Assembly (NCBI GenBank): GCA_014656175.1
Contig: BNBX01000006.1
Coordinates: 310,001-374,000 of the forward strand
Origin: Streptomyces werraensis
GTDB taxonomy: Bacteria > Actinomycetota > Actinomycetes > Streptomycetales > Streptomycetaceae
Direction of reading: 5' to 3'
DNA: 64,000 nucleotides
Below the pieces are notes generated by a model. It saw only the letters and a program-made list of their open reading frames with translations. It did no database searches and was not told the DNA's origin. Position 1 is the first letter of the stretch. The number at the start of each line of letters is the position of its first letter. Below are positions 1 to 7,771 of this stretch, in pieces. Both the position numbers and the translations under genes were made by a program.

Positions 1-399
1 GAGGCGGTCGGCATGGAGGCCCACAGTGACGGTCCCATGCACCTGTACGACCAGGCGAAGCAGCAGCTCCGCCTCCAGACGGACCGCCCCACCGCTGTAC
101 GCCACGCCATCCACGCCTGCCGCAAGGGCGGCACCGTGTTCGTCCTGGGGGTCTTCGCGGGCGCCGTCGACAAGTTCCCGCTCGGCGCGGTGATCAACAA
201 GGGGCTCACCGTACGCGGGGCGCAGATGCACGGCCAGCGCTACATCCCGATGCTCCTCGACCGGCTCGCCGCAGGAGAGATCTCCACCGCCCACCTGGCC
301 ACCCACTCGGTGTCCCTCGACGACGCCCCCACCGCGTACGACATGTTCAAGCACAAGACCGACGGCTGCGTCCGCGCGGTCATCCGCCCCGGGCTCTGA
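1..399 (+). CDS. Zinc-dependent alcohol dehydrogenase, C-terminal part (5' end outside window)
   Basis: Open from the first base, so only the last ~132 residues are present. The visible part has a Rossmann-type strand and turn, CRKGGTVFVLGVFAG, followed by the C-terminal half typical of zinc-dependent medium-chain dehydrogenases. The segment LGAVINKGLTVRGAQMHGQR resembles glutathione-independent formaldehyde dehydrogenase-like proteins of actinobacteria. The zinc ligands lie upstream and cannot be checked. The stop is 9 nt before the next gene's GTG, so the two are probably co-transcribed. The substrate is unknown. Confidence 0.85.
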   Translation, partial: EAVGMEAHSDGPMHLYDQAKQQLRLQTDRPTAVRHAIHACRKGGTVFVLGVFAGAVDKFPLGAVINKGLTVRGAQMHGQRYIPMLLDRLAAGEISTAHLATHSVSLDDAPTAYDMFKHKTDGCVRAVIRPGL

Positions 400-408
400 G
401 GGACGTCC

Positions 409-1098
409 GTGGCAGGCGTGCGCGACACCGCCCTCCGGGCCGCCGAACGGGTGGCCCGGTGGCGGGACGCGCCCGCCGTCCACCCCACCGGGGTGCTGTG
501 CTCCGGCACCTTGCATGTGGCCGGCCGCGGCGACCGCCCGTGGGGCGAGCCCTGGCTGGACCGGCACGCCTCCTATCCGGCGATCGTGCGCTGGTCCCAC
601 GCCCTGGGCACGCCCGGACGGCTGCCGGACGCGCTCGGCCTGGCCGTCCGCGTCGAGGACGCGGGAGGACCGGACCGGCCGCTCGACCTGCTGTTCACGT
701 CCAGCGGCGCGGGCCGCCTCGGCCGCCATGTGCCGCTGCTCCGCCCCGACGCCCTCACCGGGCCGTACTCCACGCTGCTGGCGTACCGGACGGGGGAGTG
801 CGAGCGGGTGCTCGCGGCCTTCCCGATGCTCGATCCGCCGCACACGCCACGACCGACCCTGTGGCAGGAACTCGCCTGCCGTCCCGTCGTGTTCCGGCTG
901 TGCGCGGCCGCGGGCGACGAGCCTTGGCGGCCGTTCGCATCCCTCACCCTCGAAGCGGTGCACCCGGCCCCCGCACAGACCACGGTGTCGTACGACCCCG
1001 TCACGCACAGCCTCCCCGGTCTGCGCCCGGCCGGGCGCCTGAACCGGCTGCGCGACGCCGCGTACGCGGGCTCCCGCCGCGGACGCGGCGCCGCGTGA
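409..1098 (+). CDS. Catalase-like fold protein (often labelled phosphodiesterase), function unknown
   Basis: A 229-residue protein with a GTG start behind GAGGGACG. The central segments PWLDRHASYPAIVRWSHA, DALGLAVRVEDAGGPDRPLD and LLFTSSGAGRLGRHVPLLR look like the beta-barrel part of catalase-superfamily proteins, but it is far shorter than a true catalase and I do not see the proximal heme-Tyr motif. Actinobacterial homologues are often annotated 'phosphodiesterase' without biochemical support, as far as I recall. It follows a zinc alcohol dehydrogenase by 9 nt, so a joint oxidative role is possible but is inference only. Confidence 0.6.
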   Translation: MAGVRDTALRAAERVARWRDAPAVHPTGVLCSGTLHVAGRGDRPWGEPWLDRHASYPAIVRWSHALGTPGRLPDALGLAVRVEDAGGPDRPLDLLFTSSGAGRLGRHVPLLRPDALTGPYSTLLAYRTGECERVLAAFPMLDPPHTPRPTLWQELACRPVVFRLCAAAGDEPWRPFASLTLEAVHPAPAQTTVSYDPVTHSLPGLRPAGRLNRLRDAAYAGSRRGRGAA

Positions 1099-1110
1099 TC
1101 CGTTGTTGTC

Positions 1111-1800
1111 TCAGCGGTGCCGGCGGGCGGCACGCACCGCCAGCACGGCCGCGCCTCCCGCGGCGAGCGCACCCGCCACCGCCAGGGAGGCGCGGCGGGC
1201 GGCCGGGCCGCTGCCCGGCGCCAGGTCCCGCAGCCGGTCGAAGGCGCTGAGCGGGACACCGCGCAGCGCGTTCCCCGGCGGACGCCGGGGAACGCCGGGG
1301 TGCGGCCGTGTGGGGGCGGTCGCCCGTACGGCTTCCCAGGCGGCCCCGATACGCCGCAGCTTGCGGTCGTCGAACGCCGTCCGCAGCCGCGGCAGCAGCT
1401 CGTCCTCCTCGTCGCGGATGTCCTCCCGGATCAGCGCGAACGCCTGCTGGATCCACTCCGCGCGCCGGGGATCGTCGGGGGAGTGCTCGATCCGGGCGAT
1501 CAGTTCGTTGATCGCCTGGTGCTCCTCCTCCACCTGGCGGGTGAGCGTTTCCCCGTCGGGTGAGACGCGCCGCAGCAGCGGCCACAGCACGGTCTCCTCC
1601 GCGAAGGCGTGACTGAACACCAGCTGGACGATGTCCAGCCAGAGCCCGTCGAGTTCGCCGGGCGGGAGATCCTCGGCCTGGTAACGGTTCATCATCGCGT
1701 CGAGCCGTGCGTGGTCCCGGCGCTGCCGCATCAGGATGCTGTCGTCACCACCGAGCGCATCGGTGTCCTGCTCGGAGATCGACACGGCGGGCGCGGTCAC
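1111..1800 (-). CDS. Hemerythrin (HHE) domain protein with C-terminal membrane anchor
   Basis: A 229-residue protein. Residues ~20-150 form a four-helix HHE cation-binding domain with the expected His/Glu ligands: RRDHARLD, SHAFAEETVLWP, EEEHQAINEL and REDIRDEEDELLP. A Pro/Arg-rich linker follows, then a hydrophobic Ala/Gly/Val segment (ASLAVAGALAAGGAAVLAV) that could be one membrane helix ending in RRHR. The GTG start overlaps the stop of the upstream 51-residue gene (GTGA), indicating translational coupling. Such domains bind a di-iron centre and are used for O2/NO sensing or iron handling; which applies here is not known. A second hemerythrin gene lies at 13723-14214. Confidence 0.88.
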   Translation of the reverse strand: MTAPAVSISEQDTDALGGDDSILMRQRRDHARLDAMMNRYQAEDLPPGELDGLWLDIVQLVFSHAFAEETVLWPLLRRVSPDGETLTRQVEEEHQAINELIARIEHSPDDPRRAEWIQQAFALIREDIRDEEDELLPRLRTAFDDRKLRRIGAAWEAVRATAPTRPHPGVPRRPPGNALRGVPLSAFDRLRDLAPGSGPAARRASLAVAGALAAGGAAVLAVRAARRHR

Positions 1801-1952
1801 GGCTGTCCTCCGGACGTGCCGCCGGAGTCCTGGCCGTCCCCGTCGCCGGGCGTCTCCTGGTCGCGGGTCTCGTCCTCCTCGGGGTGGACGTCCTTCTCGC
1901 CCGTCTCCTGCTCCAGCGGGTGGGTGAGGTCCTTGTCGTCAGGGGTGCTCAT
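1797..1952 (-). CDS. Small acidic hydrophilic protein (51 aa)
   Basis: A short gene with ATG behind GAGGAG (8 nt spacing). The product starts MSTPDDKDLTHPLEQETGEK and is rich in Asp, Glu, Gly and Thr with no hydrophobic segment, so it is probably disordered. Its stop overlaps the GTG of the hemerythrin gene (GTGA), so the two are translationally coupled. I do not recognise a family. The good ribosome site and tight coupling are the reasons to call it. Confidence 0.55.
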   Translation of the reverse strand: MSTPDDKDLTHPLEQETGEKDVHPEEDETRDQETPGDGDGQDSGGTSGGQP

Positions 1953-2061
1953 GGGGGGCTCCTCGGGTCGGTTCCGCGTGCCGGGTTCCCCGGACGCGCG
2001 GGACCGCGCAGGGCGAATCCGAGTTTTTTCCCCGGGATTTCCCGCTGCTCGGGGCGGAGGT

Positions 2062-2595
2062 TCAGCCGACCGGCCAGCCCGCGACCCGGCTCCGTGCCGG
2101 CTTCTCCTCCTGGGGCCGCACCTGCCCCTTGCGGATGACGCCGCGCCAGGCGCCGGACTCCTGGCCCACCCCTTCGATGAACTGCTTGAAGCGGCCCAGC
2201 TCGGACCGGATCAGCCGTGGCGTCATCGGAGTCCGGTGCAGCAGGTGCCGTCGCGTCGGCCGGGCCAGGGACCGCAGGCGCACCACGATCTCCGTGCGGT
2301 TCGGGGCGAGAGCGCGGAACGCGACCTCGCCCCGGTGCCCGGCCCAGCGGCCGAGGCCCTGCCACGCGATCAGCTCGTCGGGATGCTGTTCGACGACCTC
2401 CGCCATGTACGTCCGGGACACCCACCCGGTGCCGATCTCCCACCGGGTGAGGTTCGGGCGGAGCTGTTCGACGCCCCTCACCCAGCGCATGAAGCGGGGG
2501 AAGGTCTTGAACTGGGTCCACTGGTTGTAGGCGGTGTGCACGGGAACGGCGACCTCGATCGCCTCTTCGACGGACTGCGCGGCTGCTGCAGGCAT
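2062..2595 (-). CDS. SRPBCC (polyketide cyclase/START-like) family protein
   Basis: A 177-residue protein taken from the inner ATG at 2595 (MPAAAAQS), which has AGGTGG in front; the frame stays open to 2655. It carries the START-like SRPBCC signature seen in actinobacterial cyclase/dehydrase proteins: VPVHTAYNQWTQFKTFPRFM, then DELIAWQGLGRWAGHRGEV and a C-terminal helix RSELGRFKQFIEGV. These folds hold a hydrophobic ligand in a helix-grip cavity. The ligand is unknown. It resembles the protein encoded at 13153-13626, and both lie next to a hemerythrin gene. Confidence 0.82.
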   Translation of the reverse strand: MPAAAAQSVEEAIEVAVPVHTAYNQWTQFKTFPRFMRWVRGVEQLRPNLTRWEIGTGWVSRTYMAEVVEQHPDELIAWQGLGRWAGHRGEVAFRALAPNRTEIVVRLRSLARPTRRHLLHRTPMTPRLIRSELGRFKQFIEGVGQESGAWRGVIRKGQVRPQEEKPARSRVAGWPVG

Positions 2596-2688
2596 GGCCC
2601 CACCTGTCGTTCGGGTTTCTTCCTCAGTGTGCCCCGCATGCCGCACCGCTACCACGCGTGTCCGCGCGGCCGCCCGCCGCGCCCGCCG

Positions 2689-3567
2689 TCAGCCGATCCG
2701 CACGCCCGCCCCGCTGACCCGCACCCGGGGGTCGCCCGCGCGCAACGTCACCCTGAGCTCACCGGGACGGCCCAGGTCCTCGCCCTGACGCAGCAGGAGG
2801 ACGGCGTCCTCGGGCACCAGGCCCAGCTCACGGACGTACCCGCCGAACGCGGCGGCCGCCGCCCCCGTCGCCGGGTCCTCGACGACACCGCCCACGGGGA
2901 ACGGGTCCCGTACGTGGAACAGTGTCGGCGACTCCCGCCACACCAGCTGCACGGTGGTCAGGTCCAGACGGTGCATCAGCGTTTCGAGACGCGCGAAGTC
3001 GTAGTCCAGATCAGCCAGACGGGCGCGGGTGGCCGCCGCCAGCACCAGATGGCGTGCGCCGGCGTACGCGATACGCGGAGGGAACGCCGGGTCGAGGCCG
3101 GAGGAGGGCCAGTCCAGCGCGGCGAGCGCCTCCGTCAGGTCGGCGTCGGCGATCTCCTCGATGTGCGGCTCGACGCTGGTGAGCGTGGCCCGCAGCGTGC
3201 CGTCCTCCGCCGCCGTGACATCGACGGGCACCGGTCCGGCCTGCGTCGCGAACAGCAGCGGCCCCGGACCCTGCCGCTCGGCGAGCGCGACGGCGGCCGC
3301 CACGGTCGCGTGCCCGCAGAACGGCACCTCCGCCCTGGGACTGAAGTAGCGGATCCGGTACGTCCGTCCCTCCGGGCCGTCCAGCCCCTCCGGCGGGGCG
3401 GTCAGGAAGGCGGACTCCGAGTACCCGAGCTCGGCGGCGACGGCCAGCATCTCCCCGTCGTCCAGTGCACTGGCGTCCAGCACCACCCCGGCGGGGTTGC
3501 CGCCCGCGGGGTCGCTGGAGAAGGCGGTGTAACGCAGCACCTCGGGCCGCGACGCGCTCTTTGTCAT
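2689..3567 (-). CDS. PhzF family isomerase/epimerase-like protein
   Basis: A 292-residue protein, the usual length for PhzF. The start is ATG at 3567; the frame runs on far upstream only because it is antisense to the molybdopterin gene. Both pseudo-symmetric halves show the family signatures: FSSDPAGGNPAGVVLDAS at the N-terminus, ELGYSESAFLT with the catalytic Glu of this family, and RYFSPRAEVPFCGHATVAAA. The second half has DPATGAAAAAFGGY. PhzF of phenazine synthesis isomerises trans-2,3-dihydro-3-hydroxyanthranilate; most family members, including this one without phenazine neighbours, have unknown substrates. It diverges from the oxidoreductase at 3751. Confidence 0.88.
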   Translation of the reverse strand: MTKSASRPEVLRYTAFSSDPAGGNPAGVVLDASALDDGEMLAVAAELGYSESAFLTAPPEGLDGPEGRTYRIRYFSPRAEVPFCGHATVAAAVALAERQGPGPLLFATQAGPVPVDVTAAEDGTLRATLTSVEPHIEEIADADLTEALAALDWPSSGLDPAFPPRIAYAGARHLVLAAATRARLADLDYDFARLETLMHRLDLTTVQLVWRESPTLFHVRDPFPVGGVVEDPATGAAAAAFGGYVRELGLVPEDAVLLLRQGEDLGRPGELRVTLRAGDPRVRVSGAGVRIG

Positions 3568-3750
3568 ACGCCCGACAACACGGGCGGAGATCGTGATGTT
3601 CCCTGGGCCGCCGAAGGGGAACCCGAGCCCCGCGCTTCCCCCGGCCGCCACCGAGGGCCGGGGCCACCCCATCGGCGGAAGATCGTGTGGCCGCCCCCCG
3701 GCGGGAGCGTGAGACTGGAGGGTGTCCGCGTGTCCGGTGAAGGAGAGTCC

Positions 3751-6069
3751 ATGCCCGAGCGGCCCGACGACGGTTCCCAGGAGCGGCTCACCGTGACACC
3801 GCCCAAGAAATGGGCCACGGGAGCGCCCGCGGTGATGCACGCGCTGCAGTACTCCCTCGAGCAGACCAGCCCGGTGCGCACCGGGCAGACGCTGCTGACC
3901 ATGAACCAGGTCGACGGCATCGACTGCCCCGGCTGCGCGTGGGCCGACCCGGCTCCGGGGCAACGGCACCGCAACGAGTACTGCGAGAACGGCGCCAAGC
4001 ACATCAACGACGAGGCGACCACCCGCCGGATCAGCCGCGACTTCTTCCGCGAGCACCCGGTGTCCGAGCTCGCCCGCCGCTCCGACAAGTGGCTCAACGA
4101 CCAGGGCCGGCTCACCGAACCCATGGTCAAGCGGCCCGACTCGGACCACTACGAACCGATCAGCTGGCACGACGCCTTCGGACTGCTCGCCCGGGAACTC
4201 ACCTCCCTGGACTCGCCCGACGAGGCCGTCTTCTACACCTCGGGCCGCGCCAGCAACGAAGCCGCCTTCGTGCTCCAGCTGTTCGCCCGCGCCTTCGGCA
4301 CCAACAACCTGCCCGACTGCAGCAACCTGTGTCACGAGTCCAGCGGTTACGCCCTCCACGAGACCCTCGGCACCGGCAAGGGCACGGTCAGCCTGGAGGA
4401 CATGCACCACGCCGACCTGATCTTCGTCGTGGGGCAGAACCCCGGCTCCAACCACCCCCGCCAGCTCTCCGCCCTGGAGGAGGCCAAGCGCAACGGCGCC
4501 CGCATCATCGCGGTCAACCCGCTGCCCGAGGCCGGGCTGCTGCGCTTCAAGAACCCGCAGAAGCCGCGCGGCATCATCGGCCGCGGCACCCCCATCGCCG
4601 ACCGTTTCCTGCAGATCCGCGTCGGCGGCGACCTCGCCCTGTTCCAGGGTCTCAACCGGCTGCTCCTGGAGGCCGAGGACGCCCGCCCCGGCACCGTGCT
4701 CGACCACGACTACATCCGGAACAACACCGAGGGGTTCGAGGCGTTCGCCCGGCACATCCGCTCCGTCGACTGGGACGACGTCGTCGCGGCGACCGGTCTC
4801 ACCCGCCAGGAGATCGAGCAGGTCCGCGACGAGGTGCTGCGCTCCGAACGCGTCATCGTCTGCTGGGCGATGGGCATCACCCAGCACAAGCACGCGGTGC
4901 CCACCATCCGTGAGTTCGTCAACTTCCTCATGCTGCGCGGCAATCTGGGCCGCGCGGGCGCCGGAGCGTGCCCCGTGCGCGGCCACAGCAACGTGCAGGG
5001 CGACCGGACCATGGGCATCTGGGAGAAGATGCCGGACGCCTTCCTGGACGACCTGCAGAAGGAGTTCGGCTTCGACCCGCCGCGCCACCACGGCTACGAC
5101 TCGGTCAACGCGATCCGCGCGATGCTCGAGGGCCGCGTCAAGTTCTTCCTCTCCCTCGCCGGCAACTTCGTCCGCGCCGCACCCGACAGCATGGTCACCG
5201 AGGAGGCCATGCGCGCCTGCCGGCTGACCGCCCACATCTCCACCAAGCTCAACCGCACGCACACCGTCTGCGGCCGCACCGCGCTGATCCTGCCGACCCT
5301 CGGCCGGACCGAACGGGACGTGCAGTCCGGCGGCGAGCAGTTCGTCACCGTGGAGAACTCGATGAGCGAGGTGCACACCTCGCGCGGACGCCTCCAGCCG
5401 GCCTCCCCCCTGCTGCTCAGCGAGGTCGCCATCCTCTGCCGCCTCGCCCACCGCACCCTCGCCGGGCGCGGCCCCGACATCCCCTGGGGCGTGTTCGAAT
5501 CGGACTACGGCGAGATCCGCGACCGCATCGCCAACGTCGTGCCGGGGCTGCACGACTTCAACCGGCGCGTGGTGCGCCCCGGCGGCATCCGGCTGCCGAA
5601 CGCCGTCAACGAGGGTGTGTTCCACACCGAGGCCGGCAAGGCGCGGTTCACCCGCAACGAGCACGAGGCGCCCAGCGTCCCGGACGGCCACCTGCTGCTT
5701 CAGACGCTGCGCTCCCACGACCAGTGGAACACCGTGCCCTACACGGACAACGACCGCTACCGGGGCATCCACGGCAGCAGGCGCGTCGTCCTCGTCAACC
5801 CCGACGACCTCACCGAGCTGGGACTCGCCGACGGGGACCGCGTCGACCTGGTGGGAGTGTGGAAGGACGGCGTGGAGCGGCGCGCCGACGGCTTCACCGT
5901 CGTCGCGTACCCGACGAAGACCGGAACGGCGGCGGCCTACTACCCGGAGACCAATGTCCTGGTGCCCCTGGACAGCGTCGCCGACGGCAGCAACCAGCCC
6001 GCCTCGAAGAGCGTGATCGTCCGCCTGGAGCCCGCGCCCCGGCCGGCCCCGGTCTCCGTCCCCGGCTGA
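3751..6069 (+). CDS. FdhF/YdeP-type molybdopterin oxidoreductase alpha subunit
   Basis: A 772-residue protein with ATG at 3751 behind GGAGAG; the much longer open frame upstream is antisense to PhzF and other genes. It matches the formate-dehydrogenase-like YdeP family, which binds bis-MGD molybdenum cofactor. Seen motifs: VDGIDCPGCAWADP near residue 55, SNLCHESSGYAL with Cys194 at the place of the metal-ligand Sec/Cys of formate dehydrogenases, GQNPGSNHPRQLSALEEAK, and a C-terminal DMSO-reductase-type cap (RSHDQWNTVPY...DRYRGIHG). The four-Cys N-terminal cluster of classical formate dehydrogenase is reduced to one CxxC. No FdhD or partner subunit is adjacent. In E. coli, YdeP is linked to acid resistance; its reaction is unproven. 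Confidence 0.93.
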   Translation: MPERPDDGSQERLTVTPPKKWATGAPAVMHALQYSLEQTSPVRTGQTLLTMNQVDGIDCPGCAWADPAPGQRHRNEYCENGAKHINDEATTRRISRDFFREHPVSELARRSDKWLNDQGRLTEPMVKRPDSDHYEPISWHDAFGLLARELTSLDSPDEAVFYTSGRASNEAAFVLQLFARAFGTNNLPDCSNLCHESSGYALHETLGTGKGTVSLEDMHHADLIFVVGQNPGSNHPRQLSALEEAKRNGARIIAVNPLPEAGLLRFKNPQKPRGIIGRGTPIADRFLQIRVGGDLALFQGLNRLLLEAEDARPGTVLDHDYIRNNTEGFEAFARHIRSVDWDDVVAATGLTRQEIEQVRDEVLRSERVIVCWAMGITQHKHAVPTIREFVNFLMLRGNLGRAGAGACPVRGHSNVQGDRTMGIWEKMPDAFLDDLQKEFGFDPPRHHGYDSVNAIRAMLEGRVKFFLSLAGNFVRAAPDSMVTEEAMRACRLTAHISTKLNRTHTVCGRTALILPTLGRTERDVQSGGEQFVTVENSMSEVHTSRGRLQPASPLLLSEVAILCRLAHRTLAGRGPDIPWGVFESDYGEIRDRIANVVPGLHDFNRRVVRPGGIRLPNAVNEGVFHTEAGKARFTRNEHEAPSVPDGHLLLQTLRSHDQWNTVPYTDNDRYRGIHGSRRVVLVNPDDLTELGLADGDRVDLVGVWKDGVERRADGFTVVAYPTKTGTAAAYYPETNVLVPLDSVADGSNQPASKSVIVRLEPAPRPAPVSVPG

Positions 6070-6136
6070 CCGTGCGGCGGCGCGCGGGCCGCCGCAGGAT
6101 GGGAACAAGGGGGCCGGCGACCCGGAAGGTGCGGTG

Positions 6137-7270
6137 ATGGGCGACAACGCGGACGACATCGAGCGCGACGACACCGCGTACGACGACTCCGAGTACGACG
6201 ACTCCGCGTACGACTACTCGGAGTACGGCGACGTCGAGGCCGACGGCAACGGCAACGGCAAGGGCGCGGTCGAGGTCGAGGGAGCCTACGAGGCGCCTGA
6301 CGAGGAGACCGTGCCCCGGCCTCCGGCCACCCCGACGGACACGGACGTGTTCCTCGACGTCCCGCTTCTCAAGGTCGACGAGATCGACCTGGACGTCGAG
6401 GATCTCCGCGCGCATGTGTCGCTCCAGGCAGAGGTGCTCGACCTGTTGAAACTGAGCGTCGGCGCGGACGTCTCCCTCGGCCGGGTGCACCTGGGCATCT
6501 CGGGGGTGGAGGCCCGGGCGCAGCTCAGGGTGCGCCTCGACAACGTGGCCGTGATCGTCAACCGGGTGCTCACCACGGTGGACCGCAACCCGGAGATCCT
6601 CACCGAACTGGCCCGTGGCGTGGGCGCCGCCGTGCAGGACGTCGGCGGCGGAGCGCGCGAGGCCGTCGGCGCGGTGGGCCAGGGCGCCGGACGGGCGGTC
6701 CAGGACGTCGGCGCCGGCGCGGGCGGCGCGGTCCGCGACGTGGGGCGCGGCGCGGGCGGAGCCGTCGAGGAGGTCGGCCGGGGCGCCGGAGGCGCGGTGC
6801 GGGACGTGGGCGCGGGAGCCGGGGGCGCGGTGCGGGATGTCGGCGCCGGTGCCGGCGAAGCCGTGCAGGAGGTCGGCGCGGGGGCAGGGGAGGCCGTGCA
6901 GGGCGTCGGCGCGGGGGCCGGGCAGGCCGTGCAGGGTGTCGGCGGTGTCGCGGAGGACGTCGGACGTGGTGCCGGGGCGGCCGTCGAAGAGGCCGGCGGG
7001 GGAGTGAAACGTACCGTCGAGGGTGTCGGCGCGCAGGCCGGTCAGGTCGTCGAGGGGGCGGGGGAGACCGCCACCGGGGCTGCCGGACAGGTCGCGGACA
7101 CGGCGGGACGAGCGGCGCCCGCCCGCAAGGCGACCCGGTCGGCCGCGAAGAAACGCACGGCCGCCGAGGGCGCCACCCGTGGACGCCGGGCGCGCGGCGA
7201 GGACGGGAAGCTGCCTCCGAGGCCGGCCCGTCGGCGCGCGCCCGCGGAGGAACCCGAGGAACCGCCGTGA
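6137..7270 (+). CDS. Protein with acidic Asp/Tyr N-terminus and tandem 11-residue Gly/Ala/Val repeats
   Basis: A 377-residue protein; ATG at 6137 directly follows an alternative GTG (6134), both behind GGAAGG. Three parts are visible: an acidic Tyr-rich leader (DDSEYDDSAYDYSEYGD); a folded segment, ~residues 66-160 (VDEIDLDVEDLRAHVSLQAE... RVRLDNVAVIVNRVLTTVDR) that I recall from other Streptomyces hypothetical proteins; and from residue ~161 about ten uninterrupted 11-mers with consensus GAGxAVxxVGx, then a few less regular ones. The tail is Arg/Lys/Pro-rich. Eleven-residue repeats are typical of amphipathic lipid- or surface-binding helices (LEA, synuclein, apolipoprotein), but here Gly content is high. 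Function unknown. Confidence 0.75.
   Translation: MGDNADDIERDDTAYDDSEYDDSAYDYSEYGDVEADGNGNGKGAVEVEGAYEAPDEETVPRPPATPTDTDVFLDVPLLKVDEIDLDVEDLRAHVSLQAEVLDLLKLSVGADVSLGRVHLGISGVEARAQLRVRLDNVAVIVNRVLTTVDRNPEILTELARGVGAAVQDVGGGAREAVGAVGQGAGRAVQDVGAGAGGAVRDVGRGAGGAVEEVGRGAGGAVRDVGAGAGGAVRDVGAGAGEAVQEVGAGAGEAVQGVGAGAGQAVQGVGGVAEDVGRGAGAAVEEAGGGVKRTVEGVGAQAGQVVEGAGETATGAAGQVADTAGRAAPARKATRSAAKKRTAAEGATRGRRARGEDGKLPPRPARRRAPAEEPEEPP
6617..7066 (+). repeat. Tandem 33-bp repeats encoding 11-residue units
   Basis: About ten in-phase 33-bp units (encoding GAGGAVRDVGA, GAGGAVEEVGR, GAGEAVQEVGA and similar), followed by three or four diverged units. The DNA copies differ at many third positions, so the repeat is old at protein level rather than a fresh slippage product. 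Confidence 0.85.
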
Positions 7271-7525
7271 ACGAGTGACGTCCAGGACGGCGAACCGCAG
7301 GACATCACCTTCCACTCCACGGTCCACGCGGACCGCCTCCGCTTCACCGCCCCGCCCCGCACCGCCGTCCGCTTCCCGGGCTCGGGCGAGCGCACATCGC
7401 TCAGCCGGAGCGACCGCACGAACCTCCCGCGCACGGTCGAGCCGGACGAGGACTACCGCGACGTGACGGTCCACTACCGCCTGGAGACGGGTGTGCGGGA
7501 GCCTTGGGAGCCGGCATCCGACTGA
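7271..7525 (+). CDS. Small conserved-looking protein with apparent ACG start (84 aa)
   Basis: The frame immediately after the previous stop reads T-S-D-V-Q-D-G-E-P-Q-D-I-T-F-H-S and ends ...VTVHYRLETGVREPWEPASD. Codon use is strongly Streptomyces-like to the end, and I recall similar small Streptomyces proteins that begin with Met-Ser-Asp. No ATG or GTG exists at this N-terminus: the expected initiator position is ACG at 7271, 10 nt after GAGGA, right behind the TGA of the repeat protein. Either ACG is used as a start, the upstream TGA is read through, or the gene lost its start by one substitution. Function unknown. Confidence 0.5.
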   Translation, partial: TSDVQDGEPQDITFHSTVHADRLRFTAPPRTAVRFPGSGERTSLSRSDRTNLPRTVEPDEDYRDVTVHYRLETGVREPWEPASD

Positions 7526-7543
7526 CCGGACACCGTGGGCCCG

Positions 7544-7725
7544 TCAGATGAGCGGCCAGGTGCGCAGCGCCGCGTCCGCCATGGCCTGGAGCTCGCCGCG
7601 GCCGATCCCGCTCGCCGCCTGGACGGCGATGCCGAAGGCCAGGGTCGTGACGTAGCGGGCGAGCAGTGCCGGGTCGGCGCCGGGCGGCAGGTCGCCCTCG
7701 GCGACTGCGCGTTCGAGGGCGTACG
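7544..7725 (-). pseudogene. TetR-type regulator, C-terminal remnant
   Basis: Reading upward from the stop at 7544 gives a C-terminus typical of TetR regulators: LERAVAEGDLPPGADPALLA, RYVTTLAFGIAVQAASG and an end in ALRTWPLI. Upstream of about 7725 the frame turns into Pro/Gly/Arg-rich noise, with no DNA-binding domain and no start. The scrap sits directly behind the stop of the SDR gene, so a regulator adjoining that gene has probably been deleted. Confidence 0.6.
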
Positions 7726-7771
7726 GACGGGGCGGACCGCCGCAGCCGGCGACCCGCCCCGTCCCGGGGGG

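Noticed and set aside
1609..3750. Long plus-strand extension upstream of the molybdopterin gene
   Set aside because: Low-complexity translation, antisense to hemerythrin, SRPBCC and PhzF genes; a ribosome site and family start are at 3751.
2689..6174. Very long minus-strand frame (over 1,100 codons)
   Set aside because: Only the last 292 codons are the PhzF gene; the rest is antisense to the molybdopterin oxidoreductase, open only because of high G/C.
6617..7066. CRISPR-like array
   Set aside because: The 33-bp units are contiguous coding repeats without spacers and keep the reading frame.
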